From: Nectonema munidae
Taxonomy: Eukaryota; Nematomorpha; Nectonematoida; Nectonematidae
Assembly: GCA_030549495.1 (NCBI GenBank)
Contig: JAUIRK010000987.1
Coordinates: 62,001-126,000 of the forward strand
Direction: 5' to 3'
DNA length: 64,000 nt
Position numbers and translations under genes: made by a program. Positions 10,355 through 21,560 of the stretch are shown here, one piece after another; the stretch's first letter is position 1, and each line of letters begins with the position of its first letter. The notes below the pieces were generated by a model. It made no database searches, was not told the origin of the DNA, and saw only the letters and a program-made list of their open reading frames with translations.

Positions 10355-12179
10355 CATAAACAATTTTACCATTGTCTGCTTTTTAAAATAGTTTTGTATA
10401 TGAATCTTCTGCTTTTTAATAAATATCGTCTGATTTTTGTGGTAATGAAAGGGTTAAATTATGAAAGTCATATTTTTAGGAACATTTGCCAATATCCATT
10501 CCAAAAGTTGGAATATCAATGTTTAAACATTTTTAAACTTTAACTATACAAAAAAAATTAAGAAATTTAGAAGTACATATAAAACTTTAAATCTATATTA
10601 CAAAAATTAAAAATATTTTTTAATATGACAAAAAACAAAATCAAGGAATTTTTTTGTTGAATTTTACAATTACTCTTTATTGTTTTATTATTTTTATATG
10701 CAAACATCTCTTAAAATTATTTAATTTTAGATCATTATTTTATAACAATTATATTTTTTATGAGGGATAATTATGTTATAATACTAAATACACAAAGATA
10801 ATAATATGATCTTTGAATACTTCAAACTTCGAATAACTTAAAATTTTCATCTAATTCATAAAGACAGAACACTGATCCCAATTTGATGCAGAAAAATAAA
10901 CTTGTAAAATTGGTAGATAAAGAAAAAATTTAAGGATCACATGTAATTCTATGCATTTCTTTATTCTGAAATAAAATATATTTGATAAGATAGCCTGAAA
11001 TTTTCTTTTAATATCTTCCGAGCGAGGGCGTTTTTTTAATAATGTCGTCTAAAATGTTTACTAAGGGAGCGTTTAGTAGAAAAGGTTGGGAAAACACTAA
11101 AATAAATTTGGTCGGCTGTCATAAGCAATTATTGTTACTGTATCTATATCAATAATATTTTCATACCATTCGAATATAGTTACGATAATTTTATAACATG
11201 ATCAAAATTATAAATAGCAAGGAAAAAATTTGCATTTACAGTAGGGTTTGAGAAATTCTCGTTTTACCATCGTTCAATAATGGAAACCCTAAAGATTTAG
11301 AATAATTCCAATTTTTTATTCCGTTATATCTCAAAAAAGAGCTAGGAAAAATTTTGCTCGAATAATGGACGCTTATCTTTTTTTAGTAGAAAAACTCATA
11401 TTTTACTTAAGAAGTATTCAATAGATTAATTAATTTTGTTAAAAATAGAAAATATTGTCCTTGCCTTTCTTCAATACCATTTTTGACCAGATTGATGATA
11501 AATCTGACAATACTAGTTTATATTAAACGGTAAAAATAGATACCTAAAAGACTATAAAAGTTACATTCGATTCCTTATATATATAAATAGGCTCTTAGAT
11601 TGACCTCTTTTTTGTATTATTATGAAAAGACAAACTTTAAAAATGGATTTTGGAAAAGTTGAAAAAAATGACATTTTAGTTTTAGGAGAAAAAAATTGAA
11701 ATAATTATTTATCAAAAAATAAAAATAAAATATTTCTTTGTTTGGAGAAAAGATAGTTAAAAGATATATAAAAGATTATTTTGTATCTTTATTTCTGTTT
11801 AATATTTGTCCTGTTTTTCTTATTACTCCAATAAATTTGGGATTATCTTCCTACTTTATTATAAAATGTTACTAAACCAGATTTTTAGCATAAAAAAGTG
11901 AATAATGATCGTCTAAATTCTTCATAGTATTACTACCTACACTAGTATTGACAGATGTCCCAGTTTTATCTTCGGTTAATATTGAAATCCCTGTTGATTT
12001 AGAGTAATCCTTGTTTTCATTCATTAATCTTATAGCATAAAAAAAGGTTTATACAAATTAAAACACAAATATGATTGATTTTTTTTAGTTACAATCTCTC
12101 CTTTTACTTTCAAAGTATTTTCATTTTAATAATCTTTGTAAGAAATAAAAACTTTCTTGACTTTTTAAAAGAACTTTTT
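10355..12179. other. AT-rich intergenic; possible small MITE ends
   Basis: At 10370-10456 the motifs TTGTCTGCTTTTT, TCTTCTGCTTTTT and ATCGTCTGATTTTT, then GAAAGGGTTAA, recall the inside and end of the MITE at 578-714. At about 11238-11400 a TACAGTAGGGTTTGAG ... ATAATGGACGCTTATC stretch recalls the pogo-like scrap at 7060. Nothing else is recognised. Confidence 0.35.
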
Positions 12180-12420
12180 TCGAGGTTAAATCTTGTAACC
12201 ATGCTATTCCTACACATATATTCAGTAGGTAAAGTGAATCATTTTAAAATAGATTTAAGCCTTGGATCTAGGAGTCTACATGTATGAAGCCTTTTTTTAA
12301 TAGAAATTGAAAGCTCAAATTTTTATTAGCTATTCGAGAGTTAATTTTCAAAATAGATATGAATAATTTTAATATATTTTTTGGCGATTTACTTGTTCAA
12401 ACTCGGTATTTTTTTTAACA
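12180..12420 (+). repeat. Dispersed repeat family, copy D (partial)
   Basis: The segment with ATATTCAGTAGGTAAAGTGA, then CTTGGATCTAGGAGT and ACATGTATGAAGCC, matches in order the segments of copies at 20.9 kb (+), 46.7 kb (-) and 50.5 kb (+). Diverged copy, no coding frame. Confidence 0.55.
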
Positions 12421-12858
12421 TAGATTTTATAATTTAATCATCGCTGGTTCGCTTAGTCACCTTGCCTACTAGAATTCAATCAGTTACCTTAATAGATCAT
12501 TTTTTCGAGTAGTGGTAATAAAGAATATAAAGGTTACAATTGTATTTCTTTTTTCTCTAATCACTTAACAATTTTACTTTCAATAAATTTAAGCAATATT
12601 TTTTGTGAATAATTTGATGAAAGACTTTTTCTTTCAACATCGGCTAGAACTGATTAGTTATCATCGATTGAGTTGAGTTCTAATGAATATAAAATTTCAA
12701 AAATGTTAAATGAATGTACGATTAAAAAATCTAAGGAAATAAATATAGGTACAAATTTAAACTTTGGAAGTTTTGGAAATAATCAAACGACGAGATAAAC
12801 GTTTCCAGAAATTGATGAAAAATAAAAATTTTCAATAAAAAATGAATACATTTCTCTA

Positions 12859-13420
12859 ATGAACAATATTAAGTACAAAATAAGTTTGAAAAATGAGTTT
12901 TACTCCAAAGCCTTTGTTAATTGCTCGCAAACACAAAAAGTTTTGAATATCAAACGGCTTTTAAAAGGAGAATCTGATAAGAGGATACCTATAAAAATAA
13001 GAGAGGAAAGTCTTGGCGATAATAAGATAGCAAATGAGTTTAATGAGAGCTTTGCTGCTATGCATAATGAAATATCCATTTGGCATCCTATGCCATGTTT
13101 TCACGATCGAACAATAAATAAATCATATATAAATTGTATGGAAAATTACAGGCCAGTACAAAAACTTATTTGAGTTCAATTAATTACTTAAGCGACTTCC
13201 CATTTGAGTTCAAAAAGAAGTACTTCACTGAGGCTTTTAATTCACACACGATACAAAAAATTATTCAAATTTTAGAAAAAAGAAGGATTGTATACTTTTC
13301 TTATTAGATCTCTTTCGAAGCCTACTAATTCCTACAGGGTTCTATTTTGGGGCTTATTCTCTTCAATATAGCCATAAACAACAATATCACTATTTCTAAT
13401 TTTTTCGCATTCCTTTTTTT
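12859..13420 (+). pseudogene. Decayed non-LTR retrotransposon (pre-RT and RT pieces)
   Basis: The open frame 12859-13173 reads SQTQKVLNIKRLLKGESD then KIANEFNESFA. This matches the layout upstream of the reverse transcriptase in CR1/Jockey-like LINEs, where a line like NPKKLWK..N.LL....... and IAN.FN..F is usual. After an apparent internal deletion, about 13330-13380 reads LQGSILGLILFNIAINN, the RT block normally written PQGSxLGPLLFxxxIND. The rest is broken. It is a different copy from the LINE that starts near 14.0 kb. Confidence 0.6.
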
Positions 13421-13454
13421 TATATCAAGGGCTACATTTTGAAAAATATTGGAG

Positions 13455-13890
13455 TATCGTGACCGAAATTGCTAAAATATGGGCAGACATCAAACACCGA
13501 TTTCTTAAAGTTTATGCTACTAATAAAAAAATTAAATATACTAAATAAAAAATAATTCAACCTTAAACAAAATGTTTTGCAAAAAAGATAACCTATTGAC
13601 AACCGTTATCTTATATTTTTAAATGTTTAATAAATAACTTTTTTCTATTCTTTTATAATGCTCTTTAATTTCCTTCTATAGTTCCTAAACAATGTTATCT
13701 CATTTTAGTAAAAAAAACATAAACTCAAAAAAATTATTTTATTTTGCAAAAGATTTTGTTTACTATTGAAATATTTCTTATTTAGTATAGTTAATTTTTT
13801 ATTAGAGGCATAAACTTTAAGAAATCTGTGTTTATGGGTGTTTAATTACGTCTGCCTATATTTTAGCAATTCTCGTATCGGGACTATTTA
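13455..13890. repeat. Long inverted repeat / palindromic element
   Basis: Left arm (about 13455-13600): ATTGCTAAAATATGGGCAGAC, GATTTCTTAAAGTTTATGC, AAATATACTAAATAA, AACAAAATGTTTTGCAAAA. Right arm (about 13735-13885) is the inverse of the same series: TTTTGCAAAAGATTTTGTT, TTATTTAGTATAGTTAA, GCATAAACTTTAAGAAATC, GTCTGCCTATATTTTAGCAAT. The arms are roughly 145 bp each with moderate divergence around a roughly 135 bp centre. A foldback-type or MITE-like element; it would make a long hairpin RNA if transcribed. Confidence 0.75.
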
Positions 13891-14005
13891 GTCAAACTAG
13901 AGTACATATTGATTCTGCTTTTTTATTGAAGTAACAAACAATTCTAATAAACGGCATTTCTATCATTTTAAAAATTGAAAATTTACTATTCTAATTTACT
14001 TAACT

Positions 14006-14353
14006 GTGTTGTTTATGTGTATTTTAAATTTACTTAACTGTGTTGCTCATGACATTGAATTACTGAGATCTCATATTAAAACTTGTAGTAGATGTAATAA
14101 ATATAATCATTACTCCAAAGATTGTAAAGCCACTAAACCTACCTGTAAGTTCTGTGGTCTTGATCATGCTTCTGACCAATGTAATAATAAAGATAAAGTC
14201 TTTTGTCACAATTGTGCTTCGAATAATCATGAATTCAATCATGTTTGCAACTCTAAGGGTTGCCTTTCTTTGGAATATTTAAAAGAACGTCAGGATAAGT
14301 TAAATAAAAGCTTTTTAAATTTTCTTATGAATGAAAATTTGAATGAATCTTGA
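14006..14353 (+). CDS. LINE ORF1, zinc-knuckle (CCHC) protein, probably 5'-truncated
   Basis: 115 residues with three knuckles in a row: CSRCNKYNHYSKDC, CKFCGLDHASDQC and CHNCASNNHEFNHVC. The first is the classic C-x2-C-x4-H-x4-C; the other two vary in spacing. LINE ORF1 proteins bind the element's RNA. Family members are usually longer, so only the C-terminal part is probably left. ORF1 ends 11 bases inside ORF2, as in elements that use coupled termination and reinitiation. A direct repeat ACTTAACTGTGTTG flanks the start region (13999 and 14032), perhaps a local duplication. Confidence 0.75.
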   Translation: MLFMCILNLLNCVAHDIELLRSHIKTCSRCNKYNHYSKDCKATKPTCKFCGLDHASDQCNNKDKVFCHNCASNNHEFNHVCNSKGCLSLEYLKERQDKLNKSFLNFLMNENLNES

Positions 14354-15887
14354 TTGTCCTAGTTCTAAAGATATATTAGATAATGAATTCTTTGCTTCTA
14401 TTTTTGAGGGGAATTCAATTTTTCCTACTTGCACAATTGATGATTCTGATATTAAACTATACAAAGAATTCTCTAGTGCTAATAGCCTTAAGGTACTGCA
14501 TCTTAATATTCAGTCCATCAATGCCAAGTTTGCTCATTTGGATTTCTTTCTGTCTACGTCTGGTTTATGCTTTGATATTCTCGTATTGACAGAAATTTGG
14601 CAATATGATAGTTTTTCTAACTTCAATATTCCCGGTTATTCCTTTTCATATTACTGTAGGCGAAAAAGAGGTGGTGGCATTGGTATTTATTATAGGAATC
14701 ACTTTATATTTAATGAATTCGAATCTGCCACTGTTGGCGACAATATTTGTGATTATGTTTTTCTTTTTTTGACTATCTCACATCGGAAAGTTGGTATTCT
14801 TGCACTTTATCGACCACCATCCTCTGATACTTCTGACTTCATATCTTTTCTTTCTTATTTTTTAAGTAGAAAGAAGATCAGAAATGATATGTTAATTTGC
14901 GGTGATTTCAATTTGAATTTATTTTTACTTCAGTCCTGCAATTCTATTTTAGACTTTATTTCTTTACTCTTCCAATTTAGCTTTTATCCGACTATTACTA
15001 AGGCTACACGCCCTTCTTGTTCCCTCATTGATTATATTTTTATTAATTTTGCTTGCAATTTTAAAACCTTTAACATTAATTGCAATATATCAGATCATTA
15101 TATGAATTCTATTATAATATTTGATTTTTTCTCTTCTGGACAAAATTTATCTCCCAGGCTAGCACTCAGAAGAGTCTTTTCTCATTTTAATAGGTTACGT
15201 TTTGTTAATTGTCTAAATAGTTGTGATTTCAGTTATATTCTATCTATTTCTGATCCTGATACATCATTTAACTTATTCTTAAATCATTTTAGGAAAATTT
15301 TCAATGAATCCTTTCCGTTAGTTAATACTAATTGTTCAAGTAGTAAACATCCTTGGTTCACAACTGAACTTTGTAAACTAAAATCTATCAAAGAAAAATT
15401 ATACAAAAAGTTGAAGAATAAATACACTTTTGATATCAACCTTAAATATAAAAATTTTCTAAAATTTTATAAAAACAAAATTCATTTGGCTAAGACGGCC
15501 TACTTCAGCTGTAAACTTACATCTGGCCAAAAGAATAAAGTTTGGAAAACCTTAAATAAATTGTTTAATAATAGATTGTATGCTGAGTCTCATGCTTTCA
15601 CTTCTTCTGATTTTGCTCAAGCTTTTTCGAGTTCTGAAGCAAATGTGGACGCTGATAGTTATAAATATATTGATAGAGTTGTTCCTCTGAATGAAAAAAC
15701 TTTTTTTTCTACTTCATTCACTCGTGATGATTTAATTGTAGCAATTTCTTCCATTAAAAATAAAAAGGCCTGTGGTTTTGATGACATTGACATGCATATC
15801 TTAGTCTTATCTTTACCTATAATTGAAGATATTTTGCTATTTCTTTATAACTCTTCCTTTTTTCTGGCACTTTTCCTAACATTTTGA
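14343..15887 (+). pseudogene. LINE ORF2, endonuclease and start of RT
   Basis: 514 residues. The N-terminal half is an APE-like endonuclease: VLHLNIQSI near residue 52, ILVLTEIW near 80, RRKRGGGIGIYYR near 106, ICGDFNLNL near 185, and SLIDYIFIN then ISDHY near 225-250. These hold the catalytic E, D, N, D and H of the fold. After a linker the RT fingers begin (IKNKKACGFDDIDMHIL). The frame shifts near 15880: the next expected residues, KYTKVVPILKSNKK, are in another frame at 15884. This endonuclease nicks the target to prime reverse transcription. Confidence 0.85.
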
Positions 15888-16961
15888 AGTATACTAAAGT
15901 AGTTCCTATACTTAAATCTAATAAAAAAGGCTCTTGTTTAAAGGATTATCGTCCTATTTCTATTATATCTAGTTTTTCCAAAGTATTTGAGAAAATCATA
16001 CTTACCAAGATGATTAGTTTTGCTGAAAAATATTTCTTGATTAGTGAACGACAGTTTGCTTTCACCAAGGGCAGGTCTACTGAATTAGCCCTTCTTAGAT
16101 TTTTTCTTGATATTTCTTCTAATATTTCTCATTCATCTATTTGTACTTTCCTTGATTTTTCTAACGCTTTTGGTACAGTATCTCACTCTCTTCTATTATA
16201 TAAGTTATTTCGCATGGGCTTTAGATCACATATCAACGATTGGCTTAAATCTTACCTCTCTGACAGATATTTTATGTATCGTATAACAGTATCAATTCTA
16301 AAGTACATTTTATCAAATCTGGTGTACCTCAGGGTTCAATATTAGGGCCGTTTTTATTTATTATATTTATAAATGATATTGTGAAAATTTTGCCTTATTT
16401 CTGCTCTCCAGTTATCTATGCTGATGATGTGGCTTGACTATCTAGTCAGTTATCTAGGCTGATGATGGGATTAACTTGTCTTCTATATCTGATATTAACA
16501 ATGTTAACTTGTGTTTATCTAATATTTTTCAGTGGTCTCATTATAATCACATTCATTTGAATTTTGACAAATGCAAATATTTAATTTTTACTAGGAGCAA
16601 GGCGTTTGCCAATCTTAATGTTAGAATTAATGATAAATCCATCGAACGGGTTAGTCAATTCAATTACTTGGGTTTATTTTTCGTGGAAAATCGCTCTTGG
16701 TCTGTGCATATCAAGAATGTTCTAACTAAGGTGTCCCGCTTTTCTGGCATTTTCTACAAATATAAAAATTTCCTCCCTCCTTCAGTTAGGAGGATCCTCT
16801 ATTATTCACATATTTATCCGTATCTAAAATATGCTAATATTATTTGGGGTTCTTCAAATAAGGTTTTACTCAACAAATTAAATAAATTGATTTTAGGTAC
16901 CATAATTTTATGTGTTCACCTTCGGATACTGAGCTGGATATTTTTCAGATCAACTCTATGA
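15884..16961 (+). pseudogene. LINE ORF2, reverse transcriptase continuation
   Basis: From 15884 the frame reads DYRPISIISSFSKVFEKI and GRSTELALL, then TFLDFSNAFGTVSH (motif A with its catalytic D). After another shift near 16330 it reads [18 protein letters not shown], then VIYADDVA (motif C, catalytic DD) near 16420. A stop follows directly after the YADD block, and the thumb region resumes at 16476-16961 (HLNFDKCKYLIFTRSKAF, FNYLGLFF). CR1/Jockey-type RT order is complete apart from these breaks. Confidence 0.8.
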
Positions 16962-17245
16962 TGCATTGTATTTTCTTTTACAACGTTCTTTTCCATTTTT
17001 CTGACTTCTCTATTTTTTTCGCCTTAAATAATAGTTATCACTCGTATTTTACCAGAACTAGTAATTCCCTTCATTATGAGTCATTAAATTGTCACCCTCA
17101 ACTAAGGTCTCTAATCCTAAAGACTACTAAGCATATTAATTGTTTTTGCGACTACCTTGACTTTTCTTGCTATGATCGTTTTAAAAAATCTGTCACAAAT
17201 ATTGTTCTTTCTGGTCATTTCTATTCATGGACAATATTTTGTTAA
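16910..17245 (+). pseudogene. LINE ORF2 C-terminal end
   Basis: About 110 residues continuing the RT C-terminal region in another frame after a further frameshift near 16900. Contains SYFTRTSNSLHYESLN, as usually found close to the end of CR1-like ORF2 proteins (HNYSTR...). Then the stop and an AT-rich 3' region. Confidence 0.6.
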
Positions 17246-17440
17246 TATATGTACATATATATATATATATTTTTTTTTTATTATTCTTTTATATATTAAT
17301 GTTTGTATTCATTATGTTTATATATATATATATGTGTGTATTATTTTGTTTATGTATGTATTATATGTTTATCTATGTATACATGAGAATACGTGTTTAT
17401 GCTTATGTATATCTTGACTTATGTTAGATAAATACTTCTT
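17244..17440. repeat. TA/TATG microsatellite in LINE 3' region
   Basis: Runs of TA, TATG and TGTA units. Apparent open frames here in several frames are artefacts of low complexity. Confidence 0.8.
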
Positions 17441-17509
17441 TTATATTTGTGTGTATATCTTATGAATAATATTCTTGTACATGTTTGTTTTTGCCTTTAC
17501 TCTTCTTCC

Positions 17510-17625
17510 AAATTCTGCTGGAGTGCATCTCGATGAACATTTTATTTCCTTTGACCTTTGTTTTTTTTTATAACTTCTGTTGGAGTCATCCCGATGAAGA
17601 TCCATCTTCCTTTGATCTCTTTCAG
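17510..17625 (+). repeat. Tandem roughly 65 bp unit in LINE 3' UTR
   Basis: TCTGCTGGAGTGCATCTCG ATGAA ... TTTCCTTTGACC is followed by TTCTGTTGGAGTCATCCCG ATGAA ... TTCCTTTGATC. Two diverged copies in tandem just before the element's tail. Similar terminal units can serve as the recognition site of the LINE reverse transcriptase. Confidence 0.55.
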
Positions 17626-17719
17626 AAATGAATTTATGCGATGCTAATTTTGATCGATACACTATTCAATGTTTATCTTTTTTTTTCCAATTTTTATTAA
17701 TAAATTTATTATTATATTA

Positions 17720-18219
17720 TATTATTATATATATATTCACTAAAAATAACATTTTTTGAATGCTTCTAGATTGTAATATTTTTAGAGTCTTCACAGAGTT
17801 TTGTTACAAAGTTGAGTAAATAAAAATAAATTAAAAATATACATCATGCATCTATTAAATAATTAGAAATTTATATTTTTTTCCTTCTTTACTTTTATTA
17901 TGAAGATATAAAATCTGTAAGACATTTTATATACATGGAAATAAGCATATCTTTCAAAAATCTTGGAATTATTGAAAAAATTAGTCTTAAGAGATAAAAT
18001 TTCAAAAAAATATTTCAATTATTTATGAGATGATTCTGTTTTTGAAAAGGCAGATTTGATTTCCAACAATGCGGGAAAGTGCGCTAGATTTAGATTGCAT
18101 AACTAAAGTTAAAAAACAGAAATTTTCATGTACGCGTAAAGCTGCAGCATACGATGGTAAAATTTTTTTCAATGAACATGTGTCCATGCTAGACAGAAAC
18201 CAAGATTTTTTTAAAGAAA
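17720..18219. other. No recognisable feature
   Basis: AT-rich stretch between the LINE tail and the minus-strand piggyBac element. Confidence 0.4.
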
Positions 18220-18314
18220 CGCTATAAATCCGAATACGTCAATTGACGTCTATATATCAAATATCAAAATTATCTTGAATTTCTTCAAATAAAAATTAAG
18301 TTAAAAAACAAATA

Positions 18315-18752
18315 TTAAATGCAAGTTTTGCATTTTTTTACACCACATGTACCATAAATTGGCTTTTTACAGCCACAACATAAATCTGTAGTTCTATTCT
18401 TGAAATTTTTGTTGAAACAAGTTCTACGCTTTTGCGGTAAGCATCTTTCGATAGTTTGTGAAAATTCCTTCTCCTCATGAATTTTATATCCAGTCAATTG
18501 TTCACTAAGTTGTTGCAAAAATTTCAACCTTGATAAATTAGAATTATTCACTTTATTGTAAAGTATCCAACTATTTATTGAGGCCATGTCCAAGATATTG
18601 TAAAAAACTTGTACGGGCCATCTTCTACCTGCTGCTTTTTTTGAATACAATCTTATCATTTGGTCAAACACATCGACACCTGACTTTGTCTGATTATAAA
18701 AAAGAAGTTTTGGGGTTTTTCTTCTGGTTGTTCTCAGTTGGTACTTGAACAT
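18315..18752 (-). pseudogene. piggyBac transposase, C-terminal part
   Basis: 145 residues open. SGVDVFDQMIRLYSKKAA with GRRW after it is the piggyBac signature containing the last catalytic aspartates (GVDxxDQM). At the end, CCGCKKPIYGTCGVKKCKTC is the cysteine-rich domain that binds the transposon ends through zinc. The true frame likely enters from the left end of the previous segment near 18840, where SLLRSTNARSPNLSSFS precedes it. Confidence 0.88.
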
Positions 18753-19082
18753 CCTGGTGCATGCTGCTGAGAATGATGACAGATTTGGACTTCTTGCATT
18801 GGTACTTCGTAAGAGTGAGGAATCAATGTTCTTCTGATTTAAAGGCTAAAGTATGATAAAGAACATGCTTTTCTGTCAAAATCAAAGGTATTTCTTTCCT
18901 TGTGTTGCGAATGGTACCAACCAGGCTACACTGTTTTTGATGGAGTTGTACAGCCAAGTTGAGTGATGTGAAGTAGTTGTCGCAAGTAATGTTGTACCCT
19001 CGTTATAATAAGGCTTGATCAACTTCATAACAACTTCAGTTGGAGAGCTTGCACTATTTTGAGTGGTGTTGTCTTTGCTAAG

Positions 19083-19478
19083 TTAAGGAAAACCATTCAC
19101 CAAATATTTTGTATCTAGGTCAACAGGAAGCCAAAACTTTATGCCATATTTATAAGGCTTGTTAGACATGAATTGAATAAACTTGCATCTAGACTTGCAC
19201 GGCATAAGTTGTTCGTCCACAGTGATAAATGCGCCTGGAACAAAGCATTTTTGGCTGTTTTGTATAAATTCATTCCACACTGAAGAAATCAAGCAAAATT
19301 TATCTTGGACAAATCGAATTTTCCTTTCATTTTTGTAGTCAAAACGAAGAAACTTTATTACTTCTAAAAACCGTGTAAATGCCATAGTATTGGGAAAAAT
19401 TTCACAACCCCATGCTTTATTCCACATACTTTTTATAGGTAAGTTTTTTGCACCAATAACTCCCCTAGTGAATATCAA
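19083..19478 (-). pseudogene. piggyBac transposase, central part
   Basis: 131 residues open: IFTRGVIGAKNLPIKSMWN, then FPNTMAFTRFLEVIKFLRF, and FITVDEQLMPCKSRCKFIQ. The aspartate of TVDEQL is the first catalytic acid of the DDD triad. It is followed by FMSNKPYKYGIKFWLPVD, also a family block. The frame stops at 19083 and resumes in another frame toward the C-terminal piece. Confidence 0.88.
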
Positions 19479-20215
19479 GTCTATGAACTTTTCTAATCCT
19501 TCTAAAGAAACATTCCAATCCGAATTTTTTGTTACTCTTTTAGCTTCTGCAAGTGTGCACTACTGAATAAATCGAAGCATTTTTTCAGAAAAAAAGAAGT
19601 CGAAAGGAAGAAAGAGGACTGTTTTTTTCTGTATGAGTGATAGCATAAATTGTTCGACCTGGCGAAAATATTGTTATGTTTTGTTGTTGAAAGCGTCCTC
19701 TCTTAAATTCAATTTTGTCCAAATTGTTTTGTCTTTACTGATAAAGATTTCTGAATTTTTCTGATTCTAGATATCTTCGCTTTCATCTTCAACTTCTTCA
19801 CTATCACTAGAATTACAAAAACTCTGCTCAAAAAGGAAGATTCCATTCTCATCTTCATCCGAAAAATCACGGCCAGATATCTTCTCCACTTGAAAAAAGC
19901 ATATCCATGATGATCGAAAAGAATTGTAAGACAAAGAAATGGGTGAGAAGCAAAGAATGAAGCAAAAAAACTAATAATATACTTATTCGTATATGTATGA
20001 ATCAATATAAAAGTTAGACGTCAATTGACGCAGACGGTCCTTTATGTCAAAAATGACACATCTTGAATTCTTCAAAGATAAAATAACACATATGTCAAAT
20101 GAAACATTAATTAAAACATTGTCACGTAGTATGATGGTATAGTCACACATGTTATAGTGATAAATCCAATAACAAAGTATAGTTTACGTCAATTGACGTC
20201 TTTGGTCCTTCTAGT

Positions 20216-20640
20216 GTAAGGGTAAGTTTTATGTATGTGTCATATTGTATTATTTTTCAAAAAAATTAACATTACCCAGTTGGCCAACGGGAAGCAGTTT
20301 GGAGTTCCCAGTCCAAAATAACACATTACAAGAAGTAAAAAATTAACTTAAAATTTAACCGAATAGTCCAGAGAAAAGCCGAGACTAATAATAATAAATG
20401 ATTTATTTTTAGAAAGAAATCAGGGTTTTTATAGGTTCAAATTTATTAGAAAATATTAAACACAAATTTCCAATACAAAGTGCATGTAAAAGAAAAAAAA
20501 TCTTAAAAGGGATGTGAGGTTATAATTAGCTAGATATAGACTTCAAATTCACAAAAAGAAAAATGTGAACAGCAAAGATTCTTTAAATATACCATAAATA
20601 TTCTGAATTTATATATAAAAATATTTTATAATATACTTCT
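20216..20640. other. No recognisable feature
   Basis: AT-rich spacer right of the piggyBac element. Confidence 0.4.
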
Positions 20641-21560
20641 TTTTGTTTTTAATTGGGTTTGAACGAGAAGACACACTTACTCTGGAAAGCTCACCGACAA
20701 GATATCGATTTATTACAAAGAAAGACAGAAACTAAAAGATTTTTTCATCCTCACTCTCACTAGTTCTCAATACGTATGGTTCATATCAAATTAATTGGTT
20801 AGATAATAATTGATTACTCTGTACTGAAACAAGTTGCCGCTTTAAATTAAATTTAAAAATTTTTAGCAACGTAATGTAGCAAAAGTAGATTACTAGAATA
20901 GAACAGAAAATAATCATCTTATATAATCTCCATATTATTGCTACCTAAATATATATTCAGTTAGTAAAGTAAATTGTTTGAAAATACATTTAGGATTTTT
21001 GATATAGGTTGACATATAAAGTTGTGAACTTATATTTCTATTATTAATTTAATTATTTCAATGACAGTAGGGATAAACTTTTTAATCTTTAAATCATAGA
21101 AAATAATACTTTCCTATATAGCTCGGTGTTATAAAAAATACTCGTCCGACTGAAAAATTTGTGGAGTATTATTTAACTACTGGCTACATTAGTGTTTCTG
21201 ATCAACTAAAGCTTAAATTCGAATTGATTATATTATATCAAATTAACCGGAAATTAATAAAAAGAAAATAGATTTCAAATATTCATTGAAAGACTCAGCC
21301 ACAAAACAAGAAAAGTGATATGAAAAGTCCACTCGCACGCCAAGCCACTCTTAATAATATAAATAAAGATATATGAGGGAATTCAAAATTATTGGAAGAG
21401 CAAAATCCTTTTCGCCCACCCACGGATGTCCCTTAATTTATAAGTTTGCTTCCTTTTTTACATTTAAAATAGCGATGGAAATTCCTTTTCAGCTTCCAGC
21501 ATCTATTAAAAATAGTCATTATATGAATTATAAATTTTATGAAAATTTTTATCTTATTTC
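20641..21560 (+). repeat. Dispersed repeat family, copy A
   Basis: Blocks such as TGGTTCATATCAAATTAATT, TTAGCAACGTAATGTAGC, ATATATTCAGTTAGTAAAG, GAAAAGTCCACTCGCA and GAGGGAATTCAAAATTATTG recur in the same order on the minus strand between 46960 and 45500, and in part at 50.35-50.6 kb and 12.2 kb. No coding frame holds across copies. Probably the body or a long nonautonomous version of an unnamed mobile element. Confidence 0.6.

Larger units (their letters stand above)
13993..17720 (+). mobile_element. CR1/Jockey-like non-LTR retrotransposon, nearly full length
   Basis: A plus-strand LINE with a short zinc-knuckle ORF1 (14006-14353) overlapping ORF2 by 11 bases. ORF2 spans an apurinic-type endonuclease, a reverse transcriptase and a C-terminal region to about 17245. 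The 3' region holds TA/TG-rich microsatellite and two tandem copies of a roughly 65 bp unit, and ends in an ATT/TATA-rich tail near 17720. ORF2 is broken by a few frameshifts and stops, so the copy is dead but young-looking, with long open stretches. Lies between the two host genes. Confidence 0.85.
18220..20215 (-). mobile_element. piggyBac-type DNA transposon, nearly complete
   Basis: The right end has TTTACGTCAATTGACGTC then TTTGGTCCTTCTAGTG (to 20215). The left end has the mutated inverse, CGCTATAAATCCGAATA then CGTCAATTGACGTC (18237-18250). A second CGTCAATTGACG copy lies at about 20020. The minus-strand transposase covers about 20005 to 18315 in several frames: an acidic head (FSDEDENG, SSDSEEVEDESED), the catalytic core and a cysteine-rich tail. 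About four to six breaks are visible. The palindrome GTCAATTGAC is shared with the 3415-5536 element, so these two belong to related families. Confidence 0.85.

Noticed and set aside
17157-17427. Hydrophobic 60-90 residue proteins
   Set aside because: Translation of a TA/TG microsatellite.
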